Below are positions 32,725 to 42,769 of a DNA stretch of 64,000 nt, in pieces. Location of the stretch: contig CM066983.1 in assembly GCA_033977485.1 (NCBI GenBank), positions 60,073,010 through 60,137,009 on the forward strand. The letters run 5' to 3'. Position numbers and translations under genes: made by a program. This stretch comes from Hydrangea macrophylla (taxonomy: Eukaryota > Streptophyta > Magnoliopsida > Cornales > Hydrangeaceae). Positions within the stretch are counted from its first letter, which is position 1; each line of letters starts with the position of its first letter. The notes under the pieces are model-generated. The model had not been told where the DNA came from. It did no database searches and worked only from the letters and a program-made list of their open reading frames with translations.

Positions 32725-33150
32725 CATCATCTCAGATACCAGGAGTAATAACTACTCAGTCATCCAATTCACACGCTACACTATCGCCTCCAATACCAGG
32801 AATACTATCCGATCGATATTGAAGTCACACACCACACTACTGCCTCAGATACCAGGAATACTATCCGATCGATATCTAGGCCGATCACAACCAACCATCG
32901 CCCCGGATATCAGGAATACTATCCGATCAATATCCGAAAAGCACGCCTTAGATACCAGGAATGCTATCTGATCGATATCTAAGCCGTACACAACACTATC
33001 ACCATCGCTTCGGATATCAGGAATACTATCCGATCAATATCCGAAACGCGCGCCTTAGATACCAGGAATACTATCCGATCGATATCTAAGTCGTATACAA
33101 CACTGTCGCCTCCAATACCATGAATAATATCCGATCGATATTGAGGTCGC
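32725..33150. repeat. Minisatellite ATACCAGGAATACTATCCGATCGATAT
   Basis: About eight to nine units of the phrase (G)ATACCAGGAATACTATCC followed by GATCGATATC or GATCAATATCC, separated by variable CACAC-type spacers. The counterpart in the chromovirus LTR (39060-39310, 60310-60560) is ACACTCCCTGGTACCC-like repeats on the opposite strand. Confidence 0.85.
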
Positions 33151-33440
33151 ACACCAGACCGCCACCCTTTACTCTTTTCATGCTTTCTCACACACATGCA
33201 TGTTGACACAATCTCGACCCTAATATGTATGTCAATGTTTCATAAATAACACCATTAATTAATCGCAAAGCCGGATAATCGTACGAGCATAAATTTCGGC
33301 CTTAGTTGTTCTTGTTCGTACAATTCTTAAAACATAGACCTTTAAAATAATATATTTGCCAAACAGTTCCTTGAAATCTCCCAAAACATTTTCCAAACAG
33401 TCCCTTACCAAAAATTATACAAACTGCCAGAACTGCCACC

Positions 33441-33575
33441 TCGCGCGAGCGAAGGGGGAAAGGGTTCGCACGAGCGGATCGCGCGAGCAAAGGGGGAGGA
33501 CGGGTCGCGCGAGCGAAGGGGGGGGGGGATGGTTCGCGCGAGCGAGCCTCGCGTGAGCGAGTCGCGCGCGCGAGT
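33441..33575. repeat. CGCGCGAG palindrome cluster (LTR)
   Basis: Seven or so copies of TCGCGCGAGC or variants (TCGCACGAGC, TCGCGTGAGC, TCGCGCGCGCGAG) separated by AAGGGGGA-type purine spacers. It lies in the middle of the minus-strand solo LTR. Confidence 0.9.
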
Positions 33576-34999
33576 TTGTTGCAGAATGTCATCTTCTTCG
33601 TTTTCCCCTGTTTCTGGTTTTTAAACTGAATTTTACCCATTTTCAGATTCTGTCTCAAACATGTCGTGCAATATATGGATCTCTTCGGTTTTCCGCGTAG
33701 ATTAAGAATACGCGATCAATTTTAACTAATACGGATTATATCTCTAGATATTCGCGATTAAAGTAAGGGTGTCAAAACTTTAAATTAACGGTACGTCGCG
33801 ATACGGATGAATTACTGCGTAGGATTCGAACCACAGCTTATTGGGACTAAGATCTTTCATTCCGAATTCACGGAATTGATTTTGGTTAACTTTTATAAAA
33901 CTCCAATTTTCAAAGCTTCAATGGTGTATCTATATATATACACATATACACACATATATATATATACTGAAAATACACATATATAAACATTGTGAGTGAG
34001 TTTAAATTACTCACAGAGGTGATAAAGGACTACGATTTGAGACCGAGAATTTCCGCCGAGAATTCCGTTGTTAAGAATTTTCCCCGTTCTTGATCTTGAT
34101 ATAAATATATATGCATGAAACTATGTATGTGTTTGTGTATATATGTATATCTTATATTTAATAGGGGTGAGTGTTCTTGAGAGGAAGAGAGAATTAGAGG
34201 TAGATTGAGAGAGAGACAGTGAGTTCATGGAGAGAATGAGAGTCTGTGAGATTGCAAGCATATATATAGACTATTGAATTGGGTAGGCTCCAAGCAATGG
34301 GGAAAATTAACCGGTGAGGTTGAGCTCACATGCTCCCTCACCCAAATTGCGGTATAAATGCAGATAAAAAAAAAAACAAAACTGGTATTATACGATTGAA
34401 ATAAAAATACAGAAATTATGATAGTGTAGGAATTATATTCCCGGTTTACAAAAATATAGATATTGATTTTGAAACCATAGAAAATATTTTTCTGTATTTA
34501 TGGAAATTACATTTTGACCCCAAACAAAATATTATAAATAGAAATAAAATAAAAATATTCATTTATTAATGGAAAAGAAAATACAGGGTGTTACAGCTTC
34601 CCTCAATCAAAATGGTGCGCATCAACAATAGGGGTGGAGTGGGTTTCAGCAAAGATGGAGAGGGAGAAAGAAAGACGGTCATAGCGGCGGCATTGCGGGC
34701 TGGTGGCTATTTGTGGGCAAGACATTTGCCGCGATATTGGAAGATCGACGACGATGATGGAAGATTGGAAGACGAAGTGGGGATCGAGAGAAAAGGCTTA
34801 GGGATTGTTTGGATGGAAAGCAGTTTAGTCATGTTGGTGTGGGCAATTCGGTAATTTTATTCATTCCGTTAACGCTGTGTGTTGGTATTTCAAACGAGAT
34901 AGATGAAGGGGTTTGCATGATCACTTTTTTAGTTTAGTGGGGATTATTGAAAATGGGTCATAGTTGAGGGGGTGCTTGTGCAATTTATCCTTCTTTTTT

Positions 35000-35190
35000 T
35001 GGAGCATTTACCAAAAAGGACCTCAGTACACCATTTATTAAGCTAAAGTACAAATTAGAGAGTGACTTAACAAAAAGGACAAAAAGTTGACAGCTGGCGC
35101 TCGCATGGTATAAGTGCGCGCACCATAGAATCTCCAATCAACAACCACAATCACCCCACGCGCCACACGCGCGCGTCTTCTTCAAAGGAT
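35000..35190. other. Unassigned, left flank of the foldback element
   Basis: Contains ACCAAAAAGGACCTCAGTACA and a GC-rich patch with CGCGCG (35110-35180). It may belong to the foldback element, but no partner is evident on the right. Confidence 0.35.
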
Positions 35191-36880
35191 GCTCGCACTG
35201 TGCGAGCAATGTACCGTATTATTTCTAATTTTGAAAAATATTTTTAAACTTTAAACATCCATAACTTTTGACCTATAACCCCATTTTTCGCAAATTTTAT
35301 GTCGTTGGAATCGTGGCGACGAGAGCTACACAACTAGTACTATTGTTGATATGTTTTGAGAAAAAGAAATTTCATGTTTTAACATACATGAATAATAAGT
35401 GAAATTTCACTTGATATATATAAAATATTAAGTGAAATTTCACTCAATTCTAGAGCTTTTAAAAACTCTCCCAAAAAAACCCTAAATTCAATTTTTGCAA
35501 AGCTCATAAACTAGTTATCAAATGAATTAACATGAAATTGTGTTTTAAAAAAGAAGAAGCACCAAAATGGGGGCCAAACTAAGCCTTAATGTTCATGTAC
35601 GAGTTAAGTGAAATTTCACTAAATATTCATGTAGGCATGGTGATTTGTTTTTTTTTTTTTTTTAAACCATGCATATTTTGTTAAAATAAGCAAATTTTGT
35701 AATCAATTATAAAACACAAATTTTCAACCAAAACAAACGCATGAATTCTTGTTAAAATTCGTCTTTTTTTAATTTTATTGTTGATATATTTTGAGAAAAA
35801 AGTTTTCTTTTTTTACATACATAAATAATAAGTGAAATTTCACTTGGTATACATAAAATATTAAGTGAAATTTGACTCAATTCTAGAGCTTTTAAAAACT
35901 CTTTCCAAAAAAGCCACAAGTTCCATTTTTGCAAAGTTTATAAACTAGTTACCAAATGAATTAAAATGAAATTATGCTTTAAAAAATGAGTAGCACCAAA
36001 ATGGGGCCAAATTAAGCCTTAATGAGGTAGCAATGACTTTATTGCTATTCGTCTTTTTTTTTTTCTTTTTTTTTTTTCCCTCAAAACATATAAATTTGGC
36101 ATACATAAATATTAAGTGAAGATTCACTGAACCCGTACATGTCTTCTTCCTGAAAAACTTGAAGTTAAACTTAATATTCGTATACTCGCTTAGTGAGATT
36201 TCACTTAGTTTTCTTGTATGGCAAGTGAAACTTCACTAACTATCCCAAAAGTCACTAGAAGCAACTCTCTAGAGTTTAAAGTTCAATTTGATACTTAGTT
36301 TGTTAAAAAGTCCATCAAATGTCGATTTAAGTGAAATTTTACTTAATTTTCATGCACGAGTTTAGTGAAATTTCACTTAATATTCAGGTATGCCGAGTGA
36401 AATTCCACTCTTTTTTTTTTTTTTTCACATTACAATGCATATTTCGTTTAAAAAAAATCAAATTTTACAAATAATTATAAAACATAGTTTTTCAGCCCAA
36501 ACAAAATGCAAAATTTTTATGAAATTTCACTAAAACCATCCTTAAGAACAAAGTGAACATTTGTTTTTTTTTTTTCCTCACAACATATCAACTTGGCATA
36601 TGTAAATATTACGTGAAAATTCAATAACTCATACACGAATATTATGTGAAAATTTTATTAAGTATGTCTAGAACATGGTATGTAAAAATAAGAGTTTTTT
36701 TTTCTTTTGCTCAAAAGGCATCAACAATGGTACTAGTTTTGTAGCTCTCGTCGACACGGTTCCAACGGTATAAAATTGGTAAGAAACAGAGTTGTAGATC
36801 AAAAGTTATGGAGATTTAAAGTTTTAAAAATATTTTTGAAATGGATATCATATGGTACATCCACTCACACGGTGTGAGTG
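35191..36880. mobile_element. Foldback (long inverted repeat) element, about 1.7 kb
   Basis: Left arm 35191-35369 and right arm 36701-36880 are inverted copies: ACGAGAGCTACACAACTAGT on the left against the complement of ACTAGTTTTGTAGCTCTCGT on the right, with matches extending through CATAACTTTTGA and AATATTTTTAAA. Each arm tip is itself a palindrome: GCTCGCAC-T-GTGCGAGC and CCACTCACAC-G-GTGTGAGTGG. The loop holds an array of AAGTGAAATTTCACTT and a 430-bp internal duplication. No coding and no clear TSD; class unassigned. Confidence 0.75.
35398..36540. repeat. Array of AAGTGAAATTTCACTT palindromes
   Basis: Exact or one-to-two mismatch copies start at about 35398, 35430, 35606, 35829, 35863, 36114, 36190, 36223, 36329, 36362 and 36395, with looser ones near 36520 and 36610. 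A block of about 220 bp (35395-35630) is duplicated at 35826-36030. Several copies are followed by CATGTA(C)GAG-like linkers. Confidence 0.9.
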
Positions 36881-36904
36881 GCTAAAACCAAGAAAGCACT
36901 AAGT

Positions 36905-37059
36905 TAGATTTCTTTTATCATTTTAGAAACAACAATGATACACACACACCCATTTGCACAACCATTTGCACAACACTGCTTAAAAATGTTGGAGCTTTAA
37001 ACTTATGAAGATTAATTGTAGGAATTTTCCAACAATTTTCTATTTTATATTTGTTTTCT
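36905..37059. other. Unassigned flank left of the chromovirus
   Basis: AT-rich sequence with (CA)n and the duplicated phrase CCATTTGCACAAC. No gene seen. Confidence 0.4.
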
Positions 37060-38440
37060 AATTATGTAACAACCTGAAAATTCACATACATTTAATTGCA
37101 TTGTCATATTTAAATTCAATTTGTATTTACATTGGCACATTTAAATACAACTAACATTGTCAGCTTTTATTTTAGTTACAGTTCTCATGATTTAAATTTT
37201 AATACTGGTTGTATTTCACATTAAAATTCTTTGGGAGTCAAACTGCAATTTTTACAAATTTAGTAATACCTGTATTTAATTTCAAATCTGCATTTCAAAA
37301 CGGTGGAATCATTTCCTTTTAACCCGAACTATATGTTTATAGAATCAGAAAATCATTTCTTTAAATAAAATCAATTTTCTGTATTTTTGTGGTGACCACC
37401 GCGCTCCGAAAATACCAGTTTATGTTTAAATCTGTCTGCGCCACATTAAACTTCCACATATTTTGGAAGTGGTGCAAAGATAAAATTGGCATACACTTTA
37501 TTTCCATTTATGGAAACTAATCATTTGATAGTAACTAGTTTGGCTATGCCCTATTTGAATGTGTTTATTTTGTACCTACAAGTTAATTTCCCAAACAACT
37601 TAAGCTTGACTCCTACATATCTAACTTGGCCCTTTAATGATTTGTGGAGTCCTTATATTCTGTATATATACATCAATACGTATATACATATCATGGTTTT
37701 AGGGAATAATAATAATAATAATTTAGTTTGTTGAGTACATAAGAATGAACTTGGAGGCTAAGTTTTGATTTTTTTTTTAAATTCTATATGTATCACCCTC
37801 ATACTTCACAAGCTGGACAAGTTTGTCTCTACCAACTGAAATTGAGAGTTTCAGAGAGTGATGGAAGTGTTATACAGAAAATATTTACAGATATTATTTT
37901 AGAGAGAGAGAACTCTAGTTCTTCACAAAACTTAAAGTGGGTGTTTGCTTATTTGATTTGTCTTTCTCAACAAATTTCTTCTATCTCAATCAGGTGAGTA
38001 TTTTAAACTCACTCTAAATGTAATTTATGCTTAGTTACTGATTGTGTGTATGTATTGATAAATCACCATTGCTAATTTCTTCCATGGAAGCTTGAGCTTC
38101 AAAATCATAATTTTTCAAACCTTAACCAAAACTTGTTTTTAGAGTTAATTATGAGAGATTATACGTCATAAATGATATGTTTAAAGTTTTAGAACGCAAT
38201 TCATTCAAATGAAATAGTTTATAAGAAATTAAGTTTTTGTCATCTTTTAGTTTTCCATAGAATTGGAGAGCTACGGATTAAATCTTGTTAAATTGGTTAT
38301 GGATTTATAATCCTTGTGAAAAACTAAAGAGAATCATATATTACATGTCCTATGAATTGTTGGATTTGAAAATGGGTCAAAATAGACCCTGTTTTACTGA
38401 AACAGAGCAGTTTCTGCGGAGAAGATGAAGTCTCTGCTTC

Positions 38441-38690
38441 ATCTCGCGCCACGATCGCGCGCGCGAAGATCGCGCGAGCGATTCCTCGCGCGAGCGGCCC
38501 GCGCGCGCGATCGATCCTCGATTCCACAGGCAGACAGAAAAGTTTATAAAAGAAAAATGAAAATTAGGCAGATCGCGCGAGCGGACCGCGCGAGTGATCC
38601 GCGGGCGCGATCTCCTTATATTATAAAATGAAAAAGGGGCAGGTCGCGCGAGCGGACCGCGCGAGCGATCCGCGCGCGCGACCTCTGGCA
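38441..38690. repeat. CGCGCGAG palindrome cluster in triplets
   Basis: Three groups (38441-38515, 38571-38612, 38642-38684). In the last two groups three motifs are spaced exactly 13 bp apart, and the outer two motifs can pair as a hairpin: GGTCGCGCGAGCGGA against TCCGCGCGCGCGACC. Absent from the partner LTR. Confidence 0.92.
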
Positions 38691-38944
38691 GTTTCCAGTT
38701 TTGTTTGTTTTCTGGTCAGGGACTGTTTGGTTCAACTTTTAAATACTGTTAAGGTTCTGTTTGGGGAAAACTATCAAAACAGAATCCTATTTGATTATGT
38801 GTGAACGAATAGAATGTGGTATTATGACTTATCAATCCCCGTACGCGCGTTGTTCCTTTAATTCAGCGTTTTGCTTATGTTTAAGTTCATATCATTCAGG
38901 TGGGGTCAGTGGTACATGCATGTGGATGTCAGTCGGTGTGGAAA

Positions 38945-39030
38945 GAGTATGAGATTGAGATTGAGATTGTGGTTATGGTTGTTGTTGTGGTTGAGATTGC
39001 GGTTGTGGTTGTGGTTGAGATTGCGGTGAG
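38945..39030. repeat. Hexamer minisatellite
   Basis: Repeats of GAGATT and GGTTGT/GTTGTG; conserved at 60200-60280 in the right LTR with a few changes. Confidence 0.85.
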
Positions 39031-39059
39031 GGTATCTTTGAAATGCGACGGTGGCAAAT

Positions 39060-39310
39060 ATGGACACTCCCTGACGCCCATGGAAGCGTTAAAGTGTGTG
39101 AAGCCGAACTTGGACATTCCCTGGCACCCATGGTAGTGCTAAAGTGTGGCCTACGGACACTCCTTGATACCCGAGTCTGGATACTGCGTGAGGTTGCTCC
39201 GGTATTTGCATGGCGGTTTAGGTATTCAAAGTGTGAGGCAATGGACACTCCCTGGTACCCCGGACCAAAGTGTGAGGCAAACTGGACACTCCCTGGCGCC
39301 CCGTTGCTAA
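39060..39310. repeat. GGACACTCCCTGG-type repeats
   Basis: About seven diverged units with the core GGACACTCCCTGG(TA/CG)CCC and a linker of the AAAGTGTG type, spacing roughly 35-60 bp. Repeated at 60310-60560. Confidence 0.8.
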
Positions 39311-40013
39311 AGTGTGGCTATCTTAGTGTTTCAAAGATACCAGGAGTAAGATAGTGGGTTGTTGTGTCTGTCGAGAGAAAAGGGTCGGCAAGATGAGTGT
39401 GGTGCATTGTCTCATACACGAGTATCTGTTTTTATGAATGAACGACTTTTAATATGTTCCTTGTTATTTTTATAAAATGAATTCTTTCTGCGGTTTAACT
39501 ATTGATTTATACAAAATTGAAAAATGGAAAAAGGTAAATGGGTATGTTTTACATTCATAGTCATGTTTTTAATACTCACTAGCTTCTTGAAGCTGACGAC
39601 GTTGATGCGTCCTGGACATTCGTGTTCAGGCTTTTCAGGTTATGATCAGGAAGGACCTTATGACTACGCTAACTGAGAATGGCTGCTTTTGGAATGAGAA
39701 AACTGTTTACTTATTATATGCTTTAAGTTTACGTGTTTTAAGTTATGGACCGTTTTGTAATAAGGATGACTGTAATAGACATTAAGCTATTGTTTTGTTT
39801 CAAGGCGGTCTGTGCCTTTAGATGACCCGTGTTGTAATACTTATTAAGTTAGAATAATATTTGTAAACTTTGATTGCTCTACTCTGATTATTATGTTTTG
39901 TTGTTCGACGTTTGGGACGGAATCGATCCTTCAAACTATCGCGACCTACGGGTCCATAAAGGAAATTAAACGCTTTCCTTATTTATGCTACGTCGGGGCT
40001 TGACAGGATTTAG

Positions 40014-40026
40014 TGGTATCAGAGCC
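40014..40026 (+). promoter_or_regulatory. PBS, initiator tRNA-Met
   Basis: TGGTATCAGAGCC lies 8 bp after the left LTR. Confidence 0.93.
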
Positions 40027-40713
40027 AGGTTATCTATAGTTTGACCAGGCTCGGTTATTCACGCCACAAATTAGTGACATAGAACGACTGTAGGTCTTTA
40101 CTAAGCTATATAAAGTTAGTTGAGCTTGGCTTACCAAATTTAAGTTTACCGAACAACCAGGTTCCAATTTTTAGTGGATTAGCACCGATTGTCTTTAGTT
40201 CAGAACTTGAAATCCAGGTTGGTTTCATCGTAGAGACGATTGTACATGTTTTGTCACATTGATGAGAATGTTAACAGTCGCCAAATGTCCTTGAGCGTAT
40301 CCATCTAGAAATTAGCCAGATTGGTTACGACATATGGATCCCATATAGACAGATGGTAGTTAAATTCCTAAGACATTTAGAGAAGCCATACCCCTCATAA
40401 ATAGCTTAGGCACTGACGAACTTCCTGAGTCAAATCTCGGAACAGTCAGCATGGCCCACAGCCCAGAGTATGGAGAATAAGAATAAGAATACGACCTCCT
40501 TGCTATTAGATAGCCCTAGTTCGACTGCGTGTTTGGAGTATTATGTGTACTTGATATATGTTGCATATTTGGATTTTATTATATGCTTATGTTATTATAC
40601 GAGTATGTGATATAGTGATATTTACTCTTTTTGGATGTCGTCACTGTTTAAACTACTTTATGTTACTGCTTCATGCATGTTCATCATTCTGTTATCATTA
40701 TCATGCATTAAGA

Positions 40714-41008
40714 ATGGCTGGGAGACCAAGGAGGAACAGGAATTTGAACGAGGAGGCACCTTTGACTGCCGGTCCCACAGAAATGTTTGAAGCCTTTGTT
40801 AAACGTCTCGAGAGGGTTAGTAATTCGAATGAAAACCAATGAGACCGCCAAATTGGAGATAAGTTGCTGGAGGGATCCCGTGCCCTCAGGCCCGAGTAGT
40901 TTGCGGGTACCGCGGAGCCCTGGAAAGCGGAACAGTGGTTGAGAAGGATGGACCGCATATTCGAAGTTGTTCAGTCCAATGAGATGGACAAGAGGAGGTT
41001 AGCTACCC
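40714..41008 (+). pseudogene. Chromovirus gag, 5' part only
   Basis: ATG at 40714 (AAGAATGGCT context) opens MAGRPRRNRNLNEEAP, a basic Gag start typical of plant chromoviruses. After a stop at 40840-40842 the reading resumes with FAGTAEPWKAEQWLRRMDRI and FEVVQSNEMDKRR, the start of the retrotransposon Gag capsid domain. It stops there: the rest of the capsid, the CCHC zinc knuckle and the start of protease are missing, and sequence from the protease C-terminal half follows within about 20 bases. This looks like an internal deletion of over a kilobase (length inferred from relatives). Confidence 0.8.
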
Positions 41009-41846
41009 TTGGGTATTTTACCTCATCGTTTAGAGAAAGCTTTGAGGGCTACCTCACCATTAGGAGCCGCAGTCAAGATAGGACACGTGTGCAAGGATTT
41101 TCCCTTACGGCTTGGAGACCGTGAAATCCCTGCAAGGTTGATCGTCCTATCGATGAAGGAGTTCGACATAATCCTAGGAATGGATTGGCTCTCTCAGAAT
41201 CAAGTGAAGTTGGATTGTGCGAGGAAGAGAATCACATTCTCCGACAACGAGAATCAACCCTTTGATTTTCAATGTAACTCTTCAGGAGATATGTTCCTCA
41301 CGAGATGTTTAGCCAACATCGAAGTCGTCAGTACAGAGGTGACAACTTCATCTATACCTGTAGTCAAGGACTTCGAAGAAGTATTTCAAGATGTTTCTGG
41401 TTTGCCGCCCGAGAGAAGTATAGAGTTCTGTATTGAGCTTATACCGGGTACCGTACCGATCACCAAGGTTCCCTACAGATTGGCCCCCGCTGAACTATCG
41501 GAATTGAAGGAACAAGTTCAAGAGCTCAAGAACCTAGGTTTTGTACGCCCAAGTACATCGCCTTGGGGAGCACCGGTGTTATTTGTGAAGAAGAAGGACG
41601 GGACGCTCAGACTATGTATCGACTACAGAGAATTGAACCGGGTGACTATCAAGAACAAGTATCCCTTACCTCGGATCGATGATTTGTTTGATCAACTACA
41701 AGGAGCTACGATATTTTCCAAGATAGACCTTAGGTCGGGATATCATCAGTTGAGGGTACGAAAGGAAGACATACCTAAGACTGCTTTCAGAACCCGATAT
41801 GGTCATTATGAATTTCTAGTGATGCCGTTTGGAATGACGAATGCCC
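41009..41846 (+). pseudogene. Chromovirus pol, first part: protease end and RT palm/fingers
   Basis: An open frame without stops. It begins with the protease C-terminal half (SPLGAAV, then [18 protein letters not shown] at 41171-41224); the DTG/DSG active site is absent. It continues through the RT N-terminus ([68 protein letters not shown]) to the [10 protein letters not shown] block. The Ogre-like element cuts it after the first base of a codon (TSD TGCCC at 41842-41846). Reading resumes in the same frame at 56361. First catalytic Asp of RT is in [11 protein letters not shown]. Confidence 0.92.
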
Positions 41847-42520
41847 TGTAGACACCCCAATTTTGACCGAACTATTAAACTTAGGGGGATTTATCTCTAG
41901 AAATCAATGATGAATAATGTCCCGACGATTTTCTTCAAGTTCATCGCTTCGACTTCTGAAAAGCTTCAAGTTCCCAAACCTTACTCCTAATATCCCTAGA
42001 TTTGGCCAATCACTGACCATCTGTCTTGAGCTCACTGGATCATGGGTTACTTTCTAAAAAAATAGAATAGATTGAATAATAATAATTATTATTATATTTT
42101 CTAAAAATAACATTGTTTCCTGTATTTTATTTAGATTTAAAAAGAAAAAAATATACTATTTGGTAACTCATATGATTAATTTAGATTTAAAAAAAGAAAA
42201 AATGTGTCTATACATATATATATATATATAGAAAAAAGAAAATAATAAAAGAAAGTAGCCCACGTGATTTGGAGAGTTAGAGATCCCTTGGCATATTCCT
42301 TATCTAAGAAATACCCAAAAAGCCCTTTGTTGGGCACTAATCTCCCATGTGTTTTGAAGATGCTCTAGAATGTTCCTTTATTCTAGCCAACTTAAATGCC
42401 TTTCAAGTTTATTGGAATTACATAGAAGTGCCATGGAGAGTTAGAGATGCCATAGAATATTCCTAACCCACCCCAAATTGACCTATCTACCCTTATCTTG
42501 GCCCCTAAGATAATGAAAGT

Positions 42521-42530
42521 CTATAAAAAA
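42521..42530 (+). promoter_or_regulatory. TATA box of Ogre-like LTR
   Basis: CTATAAAAAA about 675 bp into the LTR, conserved at 53775 in the right LTR, followed by a pyrimidine patch. Promoter role inferred. Confidence 0.45.
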
Positions 42531-42769
42531 AACCCATTTCTCTCATTTTGGGGGGAGACACTTGAATTGTATAGATAAATATTGGGAGAGCTTTAGAGAA
42601 AAAAAAAATAGAGAGAGAAACTCTACCAATTATTTTACCCAAATCCCAACAAAACTCTACCCAACCATCAAATCACCATTGAAGGAGCTTGAAGCTTGAG
42701 GAAGAAGAAGAGGAAAAGCTTGAGAAATTCAACATCTCTACAAGTTTTGAGAAGATCTAGAGGTAAAGC

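Larger units (their letters stand above)
32120..34595 (-). mobile_element. Solo LTR, relative of the 37065-61257 chromovirus LTR
   Basis: On the minus strand it starts TGTAACACCCTGTATTTTC and ends CGTCGGGGTGTGACA, with a perfect TSD GCTTC on both sides (32115-32119, 34596-34600). It is 2476 bp. The 3' terminal 50 bp (plus strand CCCCGACGTAGCATAA...AGGAAAGC.TTTAATTTCCTTTATGGAC) match the end of the chromovirus LTR at 40005 in inverse orientation. A minisatellite and a CGCGCGAG cluster occupy corresponding places in the two LTRs. It is nested in the MULE. Confidence 0.92.
31281..34990. mobile_element. Mutator-like element (MULE) with about 61-bp TIRs
   Basis: Left end GGGTAAATTACACAAATACC and the complement of the right end GGATAAATTGCACAAGCACC continue into CCCCTCAACTATGACCCATT on both sides; about 54 of 61 positions agree. 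Flanking 9-mers ATATTTTTT (31272-31280) and TTCTTTTTT (34991-34999) agree at 7 of 9, fitting the 9-bp TSD of Mutator elements. Without the nested solo LTR (32120-34595) it is about 1.23 kb, with no transposase. GA-rich and gene-like GC-balanced pieces inside leave a Pack-MULE origin possible. Confidence 0.75.
37065..40005 (+). repeat. Chromovirus 5' LTR, 2941 bp
   Basis: Starts TGTAACAACCTGAAAATTC and ends CGTCGGGGCTTGACA. It contains, in order, an AT-rich U3, the CGCGCGAG cluster (38441-38690), a GAGATTG/GGTTGTG hexamer minisatellite (38945-39030) and ACACTCCCTGG-type repeats (39060-39310). Confidence 0.95.

Noticed and set aside
38929..39354. Open frames in the chromovirus LTR (both strands, repeated at 60137-60606)
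   Set aside because: They overlap minisatellites in the LTR and appear in both LTR copies only because the LTRs are duplicates.
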